Assembly (NCBI GenBank): GCA_016742275.1
Contig: JACVCD010000003.1
Location: forward strand, 62,001 to 126,000
DNA: 64,000 bases
Direction: 5' to 3'
From: Gemmatimonadaceae bacterium
GTDB lineage: Bacteria > Gemmatimonadota > Gemmatimonadetes > Gemmatimonadales > Gemmatimonadaceae
Position numbers and translations under genes: made by a program. The notes under the pieces were generated by a model that ran no database searches, was not told the origin of the DNA, and saw nothing but the letters and a program-made list of their open reading frames with translations. Position 1 is the first letter of the stretch. Each line of letters starts with the position of its first letter. Below are positions 41,211-50,602 of this stretch, piece after piece.

Positions 41211-43084
41211 CGTGAACCCTGACGCTTGATCACCAGGCGGGTCATCACGTCGCCTTCCTGAATACGATCCACCACATCGAGCCCACGCACCGTTTCGGCG
41301 AACACGGTGTAGTCGTGATCGAGACGCATGTTGTCGATGAGGTTGATGTAGAGCTGCCCGTCGCCTGTATCACGTCCGCGTGTGGAAATGCCGAATGTAC
41401 CGCGCGCATTGCGGGCAAATCCCACTTCATCGCGCATGAAGTACGAAGTGGCCGGGTCGTATTCATCGGCGCCCGGGCTGCCGCCCTGGACCACGAAGTT
41501 GGGCACGATGCGATGCAGCGTGCGTCCAGCAAATGCACCAGTCTCCGCCAAGGTTACGAAGGCGTGCACGGCCATCACGGCCTCATCGCTCAACAAACGC
41601 ATGGCAATGATGCCCTTGCCGGCAATGTGAATCTCAGCTGTCGCGCCCTTGAGGCCATTCAACACCGATGCCGACGGAAATGGCGTGGGCTCATAGCGTG
41701 TCGTGTGCGCCAGAAGCTTCGTGGTGTCAGGAGACAGACGCATCGCCACACGTCGCGCGATAGCCGGATCGGGGTGCTTGAGCAGTGGCTCAAGCCAGGT
41801 GCGGGTGGCGTCATCGAGCAACACTGCCTGCACAATGGCTTCACGCGGATCGCGCCAGGTTACGCCGCGACGCGCAATACGGTCAAACGCCGCACGGAGC
41901 GCAGGCCCGTTGGCGCGGCGTGTGGCGGAATCGGCACGTCCAATGACCTGCGCTCCATGCAACATGGCGCCGGCGTGTTCGCGCTTGAGCAGCGCCAGTG
42001 CCGTGGGCACCGTGTGGGAGGCGGCCAGCGCCACGTTGGGTTCGGCGTCGGTGGCAAGCTTGGCGAGTGTGGCGTCGTCCTTGATGAGCACAGCCGCCTG
42101 AGCCGCCCATGCGCGGGCCTGCCACACGGACGCACCGGCGAGTGCTTTCACTGCGGGCGCGGCTTCTGCTGGTGCAACACGGGCGAGCGCCACCACGGCA
42201 TGTGCACGACGTCTCCAGTCCGCGTGCGATGTCAACGCACGCAGCGGCGCCGTGTCGCATTTCTTTTCGCCGAGCAGATCGATAGCGACGAGACGCACAT
42301 GTTCGCTGGTGTCGGCGACATGCGCGGCAGCACGAGCACAGTCACCGGCAACACGCAGCGCCTGCCAGCGCACCATCGGGTGCGGATCATCGAGCCAGGT
42401 GCGGCTCAGTGCCACCGCTGCACGGCGTACCTGCGGATCGGCATCAGCGCGGGCACGTGACAACGTGACGGAATCACGATCCGCCGCGGCGGTGAGCGCG
42501 AGCATGGATGCCAATCGCACTTCACTGTCCGAGTCTTGCTGTACACGCGCGCGCAATGCCGCCAACGTGGCGGGCTGCGCCTTCAGCGTGCGGGCATTGC
42601 GACGGAGATACGACTCGAGTCCACGCGCCATGCCACGCCGCGTGTCCACGCTCGCGTCACCCAACTGTGAAACCAACGCGCCCTCAATGGCGGCATCCGG
42701 TGTCGCAATACGTCCGAGTGATTCGCCCCACGCGCCGCGCGCCCTGGGATCGGCATCGGGCGTGGCTCGCGGCCAAAGCAGCGACAGCACACGCATCTGC
42801 GCTGCGGCATCATATGCCTGCCGACGCACCCCCGGCGATGTTGATGCAATCAGCGGAGCGAGGCGATTTGCATGTGCGGCCTGCTCCCAGCGTCCCAGTG
42901 CGCGTGCCGCGAGTCGCTGCAATGCAGTGTCACCCGAGGCGATGGCCCGATCGATGGTTGCCACCTGAGCGGCCGGCGCGCCGCGGCTGTACTCGGCCGC
43001 CAAAACATCGTGGACAGAAGGCTGCGCGGATGCGCCGGACGCCGACGCGCCAACCTGCAGGAGAGGGACGAGAAGATGCCACAT
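41207..43084 (-). CDS. HEAT-repeat protein with C-terminal cyclophilin-type peptidyl-prolyl isomerase
   Basis: The start chosen is ATG 43084, giving 625 residues with a signal peptide (MWHLLVPLLQVGASASGASA); an upstream frame to 43276 overlaps the divergent promoter region. Residues about 40-450 are HEAT-like helical repeats (QRLAARALGRWEQA, VRRQAYDAAAQMRV, PMVRWQALRVAGDC). The C-terminal 165 residues form a cyclophilin: FAGRTLHRIVPNFVVQGG, GTFGISTRGRDTGDGQLYIN and YTVFAETVRGLDVVDRI are the usual PPIase strands. A periplasmic folding helper with a protein-binding scaffold is the best reading. Its stop overlaps the TolB-GGT start by 4 nt. Confidence 0.85.
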   Translation of the reverse strand: MWHLLVPLLQVGASASGASAQPSVHDVLAAEYSRGAPAAQVATIDRAIASGDTALQRLAARALGRWEQAAHANRLAPLIASTSPGVRRQAYDAAAQMRVLSLLWPRATPDADPRARGAWGESLGRIATPDAAIEGALVSQLGDASVDTRRGMARGLESYLRRNARTLKAQPATLAALRARVQQDSDSEVRLASMLALTAAADRDSVTLSRARADADPQVRRAAVALSRTWLDDPHPMVRWQALRVAGDCARAAAHVADTSEHVRLVAIDLLGEKKCDTAPLRALTSHADWRRRAHAVVALARVAPAEAAPAVKALAGASVWQARAWAAQAAVLIKDDATLAKLATDAEPNVALAASHTVPTALALLKREHAGAMLHGAQVIGRADSATRRANGPALRAAFDRIARRGVTWRDPREAIVQAVLLDDATRTWLEPLLKHPDPAIARRVAMRLSPDTTKLLAHTTRYEPTPFPSASVLNGLKGATAEIHIAGKGIIAMRLLSDEAVMAVHAFVTLAETGAFAGRTLHRIVPNFVVQGGSPGADEYDPATSYFMRDEVGFARNARGTFGISTRGRDTGDGQLYINLIDNMRLDHDYTVFAETVRGLDVVDRIQEGDVMTRLVIKRQGSR

Positions 43085-43185
43085 GCGGGAATGCACACTG
43101 GTGAGAGAGATACGAGGGCACGCGGCCCCACTCGCACGAATATGCGTGAAGGGAATCGACCTCGTAACTTGTAGTTCGGTGTCAC

Positions 43186-43221
43186 GCACACGGTGTCGCA
43201 CACGGTGTCGCACATGGTGCC
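43186..43221. repeat. Three 12-bp tandem repeats in a divergent promoter region
   Basis: GCACACGGTGTC occurs at 43186-43197 and 43198-43209 and, with two changes, at 43210-43221. The array lies between the leftward HEAT-cyclophilin start (43084) and the rightward M28 peptidase start (43275). Twelve-base spacing is close to one helical turn, so it could position a DNA-binding protein; simple slippage is the other explanation. Confidence 0.6.
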
Positions 43222-43274
43222 GTGCGCCGATGATTTTCCTTTCCGTTCCCACCTGCATTCCATCCGGAGTTTCC

Positions 43275-45080
43275 ATGCGGCCAGCCCGCTTACTGACGTC
43301 GGCATTTGGCGTCGGCCTTTTCGTCCCGCAGCTGCTGTCGGCACAGAGGCCGGCGGTGAATCAGTATGGCAATCCTGAAAAGATGCGGCCGGCACCTACG
43401 ACGGGTGCCATTACCGTGCGCGATCTGCAGACGCGTCTTTATCAGTTTGCCGACGACAGCATGCAGGGCCGCCAGGTTGGCCGCGCCGGAAATGAGAAGG
43501 GCACCAACTTCATCGCGGCGGAGCTCAAGCGTTTGGGCGTGCAGCCGGCCGGTGTGAATGGCACCTACTTTCAGAATCTGCCGTTTCATACCCGGCGTTT
43601 CACTGATCACTCACGGGTGACGGTGAATGGCAATCCGCTGCAGTGGAATACGGAAGTTGTTGCGGTTCCGGGTCAGCGAGCGCCGCGTCCGGTGGTGGAT
43701 GCGGATGTCGTGTTTGGTGGCGTGCAGGGTGATACCAGCGGGCAAATCACTTCGGCTCAGGCGGCGGGGAAGGTGGTCGTGCTCTTGGCCAATCCTGCTG
43801 GTACGCGTGGTGGACAGGGGCAGGCTTTCGCTGTTCGACCGGGCTTTGCGCCGCCAGTTGGGCGTTTTGACAATGCGGCCGCTGTGGTGACGGTGGATCT
43901 CGATGCGCTTACACCAGCACAGCGCAAGGCGATCAATGTGCCGACGGCAGCCTCGCAAACGGTAGCGCCGGTAATGCCGGCTCGGCAGGACACGACGGTA
44001 CCTGAAACACTCGAAGAATTCCGTGGTCGTGCCGCGAGATATCAGAATCAGATGTATCCGCAGGCCGCCTTGCGCATGACACGCGATGCCGCCGCCAAAC
44101 TGTTTGGTGTTGCATCACTCGATGCCCTTTCGCCTGGTAGTGCAGGCGGCAAGGTGTCTCTGGCGCTGGACTTCGCTGAAGAGCCGACCAACTGGGGCCG
44201 CAATGTCATCGGTGTCATTCCCGGCAGCGATCCCAAGCTCAAGCATCAGTATCTTGCCGTCGGCGCGCACAACGATCACGTGGGCTTTGCTCCCGTTGTC
44301 GACAAGGACTCGGTGCGTGCGTTCAACGTGGCGCGCAACAAGGTGCTGATTGCCAACGGGATGAAGAATCTTGGCCCCGACCTGATGGCCACGATTCGCG
44401 TGAATATGGACAGCATTCGCCGCATTCATCCTAAGCCGCGTCTCGACTCCATCCGCAATGGTGCGGACGACGACGGATCAGGCTCCATGGCCGTGCTCGA
44501 AATCGCCGAAGCCATCATGGCCATGCCGGTCAAGCCCAAGCGTTCAGTGCTGTTCGTGTGGCACACGGGTGAAGAGGCCGGTCTGCTTGGTGCCGCACAT
44601 TTCACGCAGAACCCCACGGTTCCCATCGACTCCATTGTGGCGCAGCTCAACATCGACATGATCGGTCGTGGCCGCGCGGAAGATCTGCCGATCGGTGGTG
44701 AAGACTATGTGTCGGTGATCGGCTCGTTGTTTGACTCGAAGGACCTTGGTGAACAGGTGAAGGCCGTGAACGCCAAGCAGTCCAAGCCGCTCAAGCTGGA
44801 CTACTCACTCGATGAACCGTCGCAGTGGTCGGGTTACAACAACATCTACGGTCGCAGCGATCACTTCCGCTATGCGCAGCAGGGCGTGCCGATCGCGTTC
44901 TTCTTCACGGGTCTGCATGGTGACTATCACCAGTACAGCGACGAGCCCGAGTTCATTGACTATCCGCACTACGCGCGCATCGCGAATTACATCAAGGATA
45001 TCGCGATAGAAGTAGCGAATGGGCCGCGGCCAAGGCTGAATGGCACGAAGCCGGTGAAGCCCAAGACGATTGTGCCGTAA
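43275..45080 (+). CDS. Secreted M28 family metallopeptidase with PA-domain insertion
   Basis: A 601-residue protein starting at ATG 43275 with a signal peptide (RLLTSAFGVGLFVPQLLSAQ). A protease-associated-type insert spans about 125-300. The M28 zinc core: AVGAHNDHVGF (His and Asp), ADDDGSGSMAVLEIAE (bridging Asp), VWHTGEEAGLLGA (catalytic Glu and Glu ligand), LNIDMIGRG (Asp) and FFFTGLHGDYHQYSDEPEF (last His). All ligands are present. Such exported aminopeptidases of the Zn2+/dinuclear type release N-terminal residues from peptides. It ends at a long inverted repeat shared with the convergent S9 gene. Confidence 0.92.
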   Translation: MRPARLLTSAFGVGLFVPQLLSAQRPAVNQYGNPEKMRPAPTTGAITVRDLQTRLYQFADDSMQGRQVGRAGNEKGTNFIAAELKRLGVQPAGVNGTYFQNLPFHTRRFTDHSRVTVNGNPLQWNTEVVAVPGQRAPRPVVDADVVFGGVQGDTSGQITSAQAAGKVVVLLANPAGTRGGQGQAFAVRPGFAPPVGRFDNAAAVVTVDLDALTPAQRKAINVPTAASQTVAPVMPARQDTTVPETLEEFRGRAARYQNQMYPQAALRMTRDAAAKLFGVASLDALSPGSAGGKVSLALDFAEEPTNWGRNVIGVIPGSDPKLKHQYLAVGAHNDHVGFAPVVDKDSVRAFNVARNKVLIANGMKNLGPDLMATIRVNMDSIRRIHPKPRLDSIRNGADDDGSGSMAVLEIAEAIMAMPVKPKRSVLFVWHTGEEAGLLGAAHFTQNPTVPIDSIVAQLNIDMIGRGRAEDLPIGGEDYVSVIGSLFDSKDLGEQVKAVNAKQSKPLKLDYSLDEPSQWSGYNNIYGRSDHFRYAQQGVPIAFFFTGLHGDYHQYSDEPEFIDYPHYARIANYIKDIAIEVANGPRPRLNGTKPVKPKTIVP

Positions 45081-45104
45081 ACCAAAAGAGGCGTAAGGTT
45101 GATG

Positions 45105-45188
45105 GGCGTAAGGTGAAAAAGCGTAAAGGTGAGGCACGCGAGACTGCGGTAGCGTGTGCCTCACCTTTACGCTTTTTCACCTTACGCC
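45105..45188. terminator. Perfect 33-bp inverted repeat, bidirectional terminator or repeat element
   Basis: The left arm at 45105-45137 and right arm at 45156-45188 are exact reverse complements over 33 bases, with an 18-nt loop. Each arm contains the word GCGTAAGGTGAAA or close variants, and extra copies of GGCGTAAGGT and CACCTTACGC flank the structure on both sides. It sits exactly between the convergent M28 (stop 45080) and S9 (stop 45208) genes. The A5/T5 tracts inside the stem could serve as terminator tracts in both directions. It is far longer than a normal terminator stem. Confidence 0.75.
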
Positions 45189-45207
45189 TTTCACCTTACG
45201 CTTCTAA

Positions 45208-47910
45208 CTACATCGCCTTCGGCTTAGTCTGATTCGCGTTCTTAACGTATTTGTCTAACCAAGCCACCCACCGCCCCCACTGATCCAGCACCGTTTCCTT
45301 CGCGATCGGGCCGTGATCTTCGTACGGGTACATGTACAGCGATGCGGTCTTGCCGAGTCCCATCAGCGCGTGGTAGAGCTTCTCTGAGTTGATTGGGTCG
45401 GTACCAACGTTCTGATCTTCCGTGCTGTGATACATCAGCAGCGCGCCGTTCAACTGATCGGCATAAAGGAACGGTGACATCTCGAGATACGTCTGCCGGC
45501 CCTGCCAGAGATCACGACGTTCGGTCTGGAAGCCGTTGGGCGTGAGCGTGCGATTGTACGCACCGTCACCCGCGATGCCGGCCTTGAAGAACGGTGTGTG
45601 CACCATGGCATTCACCGTGCTGAAGGCACCGTAACTGTGGCCGCCAAGACCCAGACGATGACGATCGATGATGGCCAGCGTGTCGAGCGCATCGATGATG
45701 GCCGACAGATTGTTACGGAGATCGACAACGTAGTTGTCGTTCGGCAACTGACCTTCGCTGGCAAAGATCGGCGCATCGGGTTCGACCACGGCGTAGCCCT
45801 GCGTCACCAGGAACTGCAGTGAGCGCGGACCAAAGGTCGGGAAGCGATTGGTCTGGGCCGGTGACTGCTGCGCCGAACGCGTGTACGCCTGCTGATTGTC
45901 GTACTCACGCGGATAGAACCAGAACATCGCCGGCAGGCGCGTGCCGTCCTTGTAATCCGCAGGCAGCGTGACACGCACATTGAACGAGTAGCCATCGGCG
46001 CGGCGTGCGACCACCGTCTTCTTGATCGCACTCGACATCTCCGGCATGAGGTCACGGTTGTTCGTGAGCTGCTTGGCGTCCTTGCTGGCCAGCGTGAGCA
46101 CAAACGACTGCGGCACCATGGTCGACGATTCCCGCTGAATCACCGCCTTCGAGAAATCATCGTCGAGCGGCGCCGAAATCGTTTCGATTACATCACCCGC
46201 GCTTTCGTAGAGGCGCGAACGCGTGCCGGTGCGGATTTCGATGCGCTCCACGAATGCCTTCGGAATGCGAAGGCTGTCGGGTGTGGTGCCCTGCGTGAAC
46301 ACGAACTTGCCATCGGCCGACACCACTACCACCGGTGCTCCGGCCTTGCCCATGCGTGTCACGAGGCTGCCGGCCGCTGCGCCAAAACGTCCGCCCGGGC
46401 CGCCGCCGCCCGGCGGGCCACCAGCAGGTGCCGCCGGCGCTGCCGTGCTGTCACCACGTCCGCGAGCACGCGGTGCGATGACCGTGAACTTGGCGTTGTT
46501 CTCGGTCAGGAAGATGGCCTGTTCGAATGTGCCACCCGTTCCCGTTTCGCTCACGAAGAGAATGGTGCCCGCGTCATTGAAGCGCGCAGCCGTGATGCGA
46601 TTGGGTGTTTCGTACAATGCTGAAGCACTGGACGAGTCGAACGGCGCCTTCCAATGCATCACACGATCCGGACGACGGGCGAGCGAGGCGCTGTCGTTTC
46701 GCGTACCGACTCCACCGGTTGCCCGCGCAATCTGCGTGTACACCAGTCCACCGGCCGTCGGATGCCAGGCGAGATTGCGCTTGCCCGTATCCGTCGCGGC
46801 CGCACGACCAAATCCACCAGGACCCGCCTGCGGACGCGGCTGCGGATCGTTCGGATCGGCGGGCTCTTCACCTTCACGCAGCGGACGCTTGTTGAGCTCC
46901 GCCAGCACCTTGCCGGTGCCATCGATGATCACTTCACGCGTGCCGAATGACGACACCGGCAGCACGTAGCTGAACGGCTGCTCGACATAGACCACGCGCA
47001 CATGCTGTCCATCGGGCGACGCATCCACACTGCGCACGAGACCCGGTGCGCCAACCTTGCGCACCGCGCGCGACTTGGCGTTGATGACCGCAACCTGACC
47101 CGTCATGTGATAGACCGCGAGATCCTTCTCGTACGGCGTCATGAGCAGGTCGGCGTACGTGCGCGTCTTGAGCTTGTTGTTCTCATTGAGACGCACCATC
47201 GGACCGCTCGCCAACACCGGTTCACGCGGTTCGGCGGCACGACCATCGGGCACGAGCACCGTCACCAGCGCCGATCCATCGGCAATCCACTGCGGCTGCG
47301 TGACAGAGGTAGCCAACACGGTACGCGGCGACACCGCGCGCGCCGCACCCGTCGCCGCATCGGCAACGAAGATCTGCGTGGCATCTTCGAACAGCGCGAA
47401 GAACGCAACCTGCGATCCATCAGGTGACCACACCGCGCTGCCAACACGCGCGCCGGCCGGTACCTGGACCGCAACCTTGCGGCCCGTGGCCCAATCCGTG
47501 ATCTCGATGCCAGCGCTGCTGCGCATCGTCAGCGTGCGCTCACGATTGGCGCGCTGATCGATCTGCCATCCGCCGAGATTGTGGTGCGTTTTGCCCACCT
47601 GCTTGAGCGACGGCAAGCCATCACTCACCATGCGCATGAAGTACTTCCGATTGCCGGGGCTCGGCGACGCAAACGTGGAGTTGAGTTCGCGTGGTGCCGT
47701 CACCAGACGAGCGATCGCTTCAGGCGGTGTGACGTAGCCTTCGTCCGCCAGCGGATCGGACTTGGCGCTGCTGTTGCTGGCGCTTGCACTGGCACCAGCG
47801 GAGCCAGAGTTGGACGCCTGTGCCGCAACGGTGTGCGGCAGCGTGAGTGTGGCCAGCAGTGCAGGCACGAGCGCGGCGTGCACAGTGGCGAGGGAGGGAG
47901 AGCGGGGCAT
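45208..47910 (-). CDS. Secreted S9 family (prolyl oligopeptidase-like) peptidase
   Basis: A 900-residue protein with a signal peptide (about 1-30) and a low-complexity Ser/Ala/Gly linker. Residues about 60-640 form a beta-propeller (WSPDGSQVAFFALF, ADGKFVFTQGTTPDS). A long Gly/Pro/Ala-rich insert lies near residue 490 (GGPPGGGGPGGRFG). The C-terminal alpha/beta hydrolase has GLGGHSYGAF (S759) as nucleophile elbow, DQNVGTDPINSEKLYHAL near the Asp, and EDHGPIAKE with the catalytic His. It resembles the large S9D-type dipeptidyl or acylaminoacyl peptidases of Gemmatimonadota-like bacteria. It degrades oligopeptides in the periplasm. Confidence 0.9.
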   Translation of the reverse strand: MPRSPSLATVHAALVPALLATLTLPHTVAAQASNSGSAGASASASNSSAKSDPLADEGYVTPPEAIARLVTAPRELNSTFASPSPGNRKYFMRMVSDGLPSLKQVGKTHHNLGGWQIDQRANRERTLTMRSSAGIEITDWATGRKVAVQVPAGARVGSAVWSPDGSQVAFFALFEDATQIFVADAATGAARAVSPRTVLATSVTQPQWIADGSALVTVLVPDGRAAEPREPVLASGPMVRLNENNKLKTRTYADLLMTPYEKDLAVYHMTGQVAVINAKSRAVRKVGAPGLVRSVDASPDGQHVRVVYVEQPFSYVLPVSSFGTREVIIDGTGKVLAELNKRPLREGEEPADPNDPQPRPQAGPGGFGRAAATDTGKRNLAWHPTAGGLVYTQIARATGGVGTRNDSASLARRPDRVMHWKAPFDSSSASALYETPNRITAARFNDAGTILFVSETGTGGTFEQAIFLTENNAKFTVIAPRARGRGDSTAAPAAPAGGPPGGGGPGGRFGAAAGSLVTRMGKAGAPVVVVSADGKFVFTQGTTPDSLRIPKAFVERIEIRTGTRSRLYESAGDVIETISAPLDDDFSKAVIQRESSTMVPQSFVLTLASKDAKQLTNNRDLMPEMSSAIKKTVVARRADGYSFNVRVTLPADYKDGTRLPAMFWFYPREYDNQQAYTRSAQQSPAQTNRFPTFGPRSLQFLVTQGYAVVEPDAPIFASEGQLPNDNYVVDLRNNLSAIIDALDTLAIIDRHRLGLGGHSYGAFSTVNAMVHTPFFKAGIAGDGAYNRTLTPNGFQTERRDLWQGRQTYLEMSPFLYADQLNGALLMYHSTEDQNVGTDPINSEKLYHALMGLGKTASLYMYPYEDHGPIAKETVLDQWGRWVAWLDKYVKNANQTKPKAM

Positions 47911-47923
47911 GGGAGGGACTCGG

Positions 47924-48715
47924 TTATCGGGGCAGCCCGGTGTGGTTCAAGACCACCCACAAGGTACGATTGTTTTCGTTGGCGCGCGCGCGTGGAACGG
48001 CCACCCACTGCTGCATCCAGAGCACGTCCAGACGCTTTGTACGATTCCACTGAATGGCAGGACCAAACGCCAGACGATTCTGGTCCACCGATACGCCGCG
48101 TTCGTTCCCTCCCAGCCCCACGAACAGATCGTTCTGGATCAGCCCGAGTACGGGAAGTCCCCGGAACTCGAGTGCGGGAATCGGGCGCATCATGCGGACG
48201 AGGTATCGGGCCCGTCGTCCGAAACGTTCGTTGACCAGTTCCTTGTCGCCATTCTCGTCCGTGCTCACGTCGGCCAGCCAGCGGTTCTCGAACCGGAAGC
48301 GGTGCATGAAGTCGGTGCTGCCCTGACGGTGATTCAATTGGGCCAGATAGAACACCTGGCGGTCGCGTGTCGGACGTGCGGCCGGCAGTTCGCCGTAAGG
48401 CGCACTCGCGACATAGTTGAGACCCACGCCGACACGAAATCCCGGCGCCACCCGGTACAGTGCGGTGGTACGCACCATGAACTGCTGTGGGTCGGACAGA
48501 CCACTCGTGCGACGCCACTGAACGTCTCCGAGCGTTGACCACTTACTAGAGAGAGGCTGATCGTAGGCGAAGGCCAACCACGTCTGTTCCTGACGCACCG
48601 TGCGCCAGTCGGTGTCCTGTGCGGGAAGGATCTGAGGGATAGACAGGCTGGCAGAAACCAGACCGATCGCGAGGCAGAGGCGCCCGTGGCGCGCAGGGGG
48701 GTTGGCGTGCGTCAT
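47924..48715 (-). CDS. DUF2490 family outer-membrane-like protein
   Basis: A 263-residue protein with a signal peptide (about 1-32, LAIGLVSASLSIPQILPA). The rest is a series of amphipathic beta strands, such as RTTALYRVAPGFRVGVGLNY, MHRFRFENRWLAD and AIQWNRTKRLDVLWMQQWVA, the style of the small barrel-like DUF2490 proteins. It ends in a strand (TLWVVLNHTGL) but lacks a terminal Phe. The function is unknown; some related barrels serve as porin-like channels. It lies 13 nt upstream of the S9 gene on the same strand. Confidence 0.75.
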   Translation of the reverse strand: MTHANPPARHGRLCLAIGLVSASLSIPQILPAQDTDWRTVRQEQTWLAFAYDQPLSSKWSTLGDVQWRRTSGLSDPQQFMVRTTALYRVAPGFRVGVGLNYVASAPYGELPAARPTRDRQVFYLAQLNHRQGSTDFMHRFRFENRWLADVSTDENGDKELVNERFGRRARYLVRMMRPIPALEFRGLPVLGLIQNDLFVGLGGNERGVSVDQNRLAFGPAIQWNRTKRLDVLWMQQWVAVPRARANENNRTLWVVLNHTGLPR

Positions 48716-48815
48716 GGGAGCAACCTGCTAACTTTTACACAACTGACACAAGCCATGGCACGATGTTGTCTTGGCCGTCAGGAGACTTTGAGAGGCGCCC
48801 TCGGGCGGAACGTGT

Positions 48816-49304
48816 ATGACCGAACCTCGTGATCTTGCTGAAAACACCACTGAGAACCCAACCGGTGCGCCGGGTGCTGCTGCGGAGTTGCCGCTGGCCA
48901 GCGCCGGCGAGCTGGAGCTGCTGGACCGCGCGCGCACCCATCTGCTGATGATTCATCGCGGGCTGCTGCAGGCCGAACGTACCCGCTATGAGAAGGTGCG
49001 GGGGCGTATCGAGAACAACAGCGCCTTTCTGCAGCTGGTGATCAACGATCCGTGGTTTGATTGGCTTCGTCCCATGGCGCAGCTGGTGCTGCTCATCGAT
49101 GAGCGGACGACGGACAAGAAGTCGCTGCTCGGCAGTGCTGAAGCTCGGGCGTTGTTTGATCGGGCGCGTATGCTGCTCAAGGCAGACGCCGAGGGGGATG
49201 CGTTCCAGCGTCTCTTCTTCCAGGCGATTCAGCAGTCGCCGGATCTGGCGGTGCTGGCCCGTCAGGTCGCCACGGCACAGGGAGCCGTGGCTCGGGGGCG
49301 CTAA
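48816..49304 (+). CDS. Hypothetical helical protein
   Basis: A 162-residue soluble protein without signal peptide. After a disordered acidic N-terminus (about 1-30) it is all helical: LELLDRARTHLLMIHRGLLQ, ERTRYEKVRGRI, then LQLVINDPWFDWLRPMAQLV (aromatic core) and LLIDERTTDKK. The ARxxLLxIHRxLLxxER pattern is one I have seen in unnamed bacterial proteins, but I cannot attach a function. Preceded by a 100-nt gap; GGCGGAAC before the ATG is a poor Shine-Dalgarno sequence. It stands alone, followed 82 nt later by an S41 peptidase. Confidence 0.7.
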   Translation: MTEPRDLAENTTENPTGAPGAAAELPLASAGELELLDRARTHLLMIHRGLLQAERTRYEKVRGRIENNSAFLQLVINDPWFDWLRPMAQLVLLIDERTTDKKSLLGSAEARALFDRARMLLKADAEGDAFQRLFFQAIQQSPDLAVLARQVATAQGAVARGR

Positions 49305-49386
49305 ACCGCTTCGTTGGCCCGGATCCGCCACCGCGGATTGTCCCAAAGGACTAGACCGGTGGCGGTCCGGGCCGCAAGCTTTCAGG

Positions 49387-50595
49387 ATGCGACGCGCAGG
49401 GGTTGTCCTTGCCGCTGCCGCGCGATCGGTCCTCCTCCTGACCGCCACCGCGCTGGCCATGTCATGTGGGCGTGTCTCCACGCCTGCACGGTCTGCTGCG
49501 CCATTGGCGTATCCGTCGACCGTTTATCTCGACCAGTTCGACTCGCTCTGGACGCGTTTCCAGGAAGTTTATCCGTCCTTTGAGTACAAGGGCGTGGACT
49601 GGCGCGAGCAGCGGGCACGATTCCGTCCTCGCGCCGCCCAGGCACGATCTCAGGATGAACTGGTGTCCGTATTGCTGGCCATGTTGGCACCCCTTCGTGA
49701 TCTCCACGTCTGGCTGGTCGACCCCCGCGGACAGGCCGTCCCTTCGTATCGTCCGCCGACGCTGGTGAACTTCGATCGCCGGCGCTGGGAGTCGGCCATG
49801 CGCGATGTGAACTACATCGCTCGGGCGTCGCAGGCTGGTGATGCGGTCATCGGTGGCTATGGCTACCTGTGGATTGGTACCTGGAAGTCGCCGGTCGACA
49901 GCGATCTGCTCGATCTCATGCTGCAACGCGCCAAGGATGCGCCGGGGCTCATCATCGATGTGCGCACCAATGCCGGTGGCAGTGACGCTGCAGCCCTCGC
50001 GTTTGCGAGCCGATTCACGCAACGCTCGTTCACCGCATCGTACGTGCAGCTCAACATCGATCCGCGTGTGCGTGATCTCGAAATGCCACTGGCGCGCACG
50101 ATCGGGCCCAGAGGGACATGGCAGTTCACGCGCCCGGTGGTGATCATCGCCGGACGCGGTGGCTTCAGTGCCACCGAAAGTTTTGTGGCGGCCATGCGTA
50201 CCATGCCGCAGGTGACGGTGATTGGCGATACAACCGGCGGCGCCAGCGGCAATCCCGCGACGTATGCACTGGGCAAGGGATGGCAATTCACCGTCCCGCG
50301 CTGGCTCGAGTTTGCGCCCGACAAGCAGCCCATCGAATGGCGCGGTGTGGCGCCACAGATTGCCATGGCATGGCGACCGCGCGACTACGATGCGCGGCGT
50401 GATCCCCTCATTGATGCCGCGGTCGGCCTGCTCGGCGAACGCACGGGGGTGTATCGCATTGGCCCACTCATTGGCGACCCGTCGCGTGATGGGCTGCGGG
50501 AGCCGCCACCGGAATCGGCGCCGCGTGAATCCATTGTCCGCGATACGCTAGTCCGCGATCCGCTGTCGCTGAGCAGCCGCTCCGTTCGTCGGTGA
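49387..50595 (+). CDS. S41 family (C-terminal-processing-like) peptidase
   Basis: A 402-residue protein starting at ATG 49387; an in-frame extension to 49057 overlaps the previous gene in another frame. The N-terminus is a lipoprotein-like signal (LLLTATALAMSCGRVST; the lipobox is imperfect). The S41 helical domain (about 40-110) starts DQFDSLWTRFQEVYPSFE. The core is GLIIDVRTNAGGSDAAA, VVIIAGRGGFSATESFVAAM (catalytic Ser region) and VIGDTTGGASGNP. The usual PDZ domain is missing or minimal, as in tricorn-core-like secreted peptidases. The last 60 residues are disordered. Probably processes periplasmic proteins. Confidence 0.87.
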   Translation: MRRAGVVLAAAARSVLLLTATALAMSCGRVSTPARSAAPLAYPSTVYLDQFDSLWTRFQEVYPSFEYKGVDWREQRARFRPRAAQARSQDELVSVLLAMLAPLRDLHVWLVDPRGQAVPSYRPPTLVNFDRRRWESAMRDVNYIARASQAGDAVIGGYGYLWIGTWKSPVDSDLLDLMLQRAKDAPGLIIDVRTNAGGSDAAALAFASRFTQRSFTASYVQLNIDPRVRDLEMPLARTIGPRGTWQFTRPVVIIAGRGGFSATESFVAAMRTMPQVTVIGDTTGGASGNPATYALGKGWQFTVPRWLEFAPDKQPIEWRGVAPQIAMAWRPRDYDARRDPLIDAAVGLLGERTGVYRIGPLIGDPSRDGLREPPPESAPRESIVRDTLVRDPLSLSSRSVRR

Positions 50596-50602
50596 AGTGC
50601 CC

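Noticed and set aside
45081-45207. CRISPR-like repeats
   Set aside because: The repeated words form a single hairpin between convergent genes, without regularly spaced unique spacers or cas genes.
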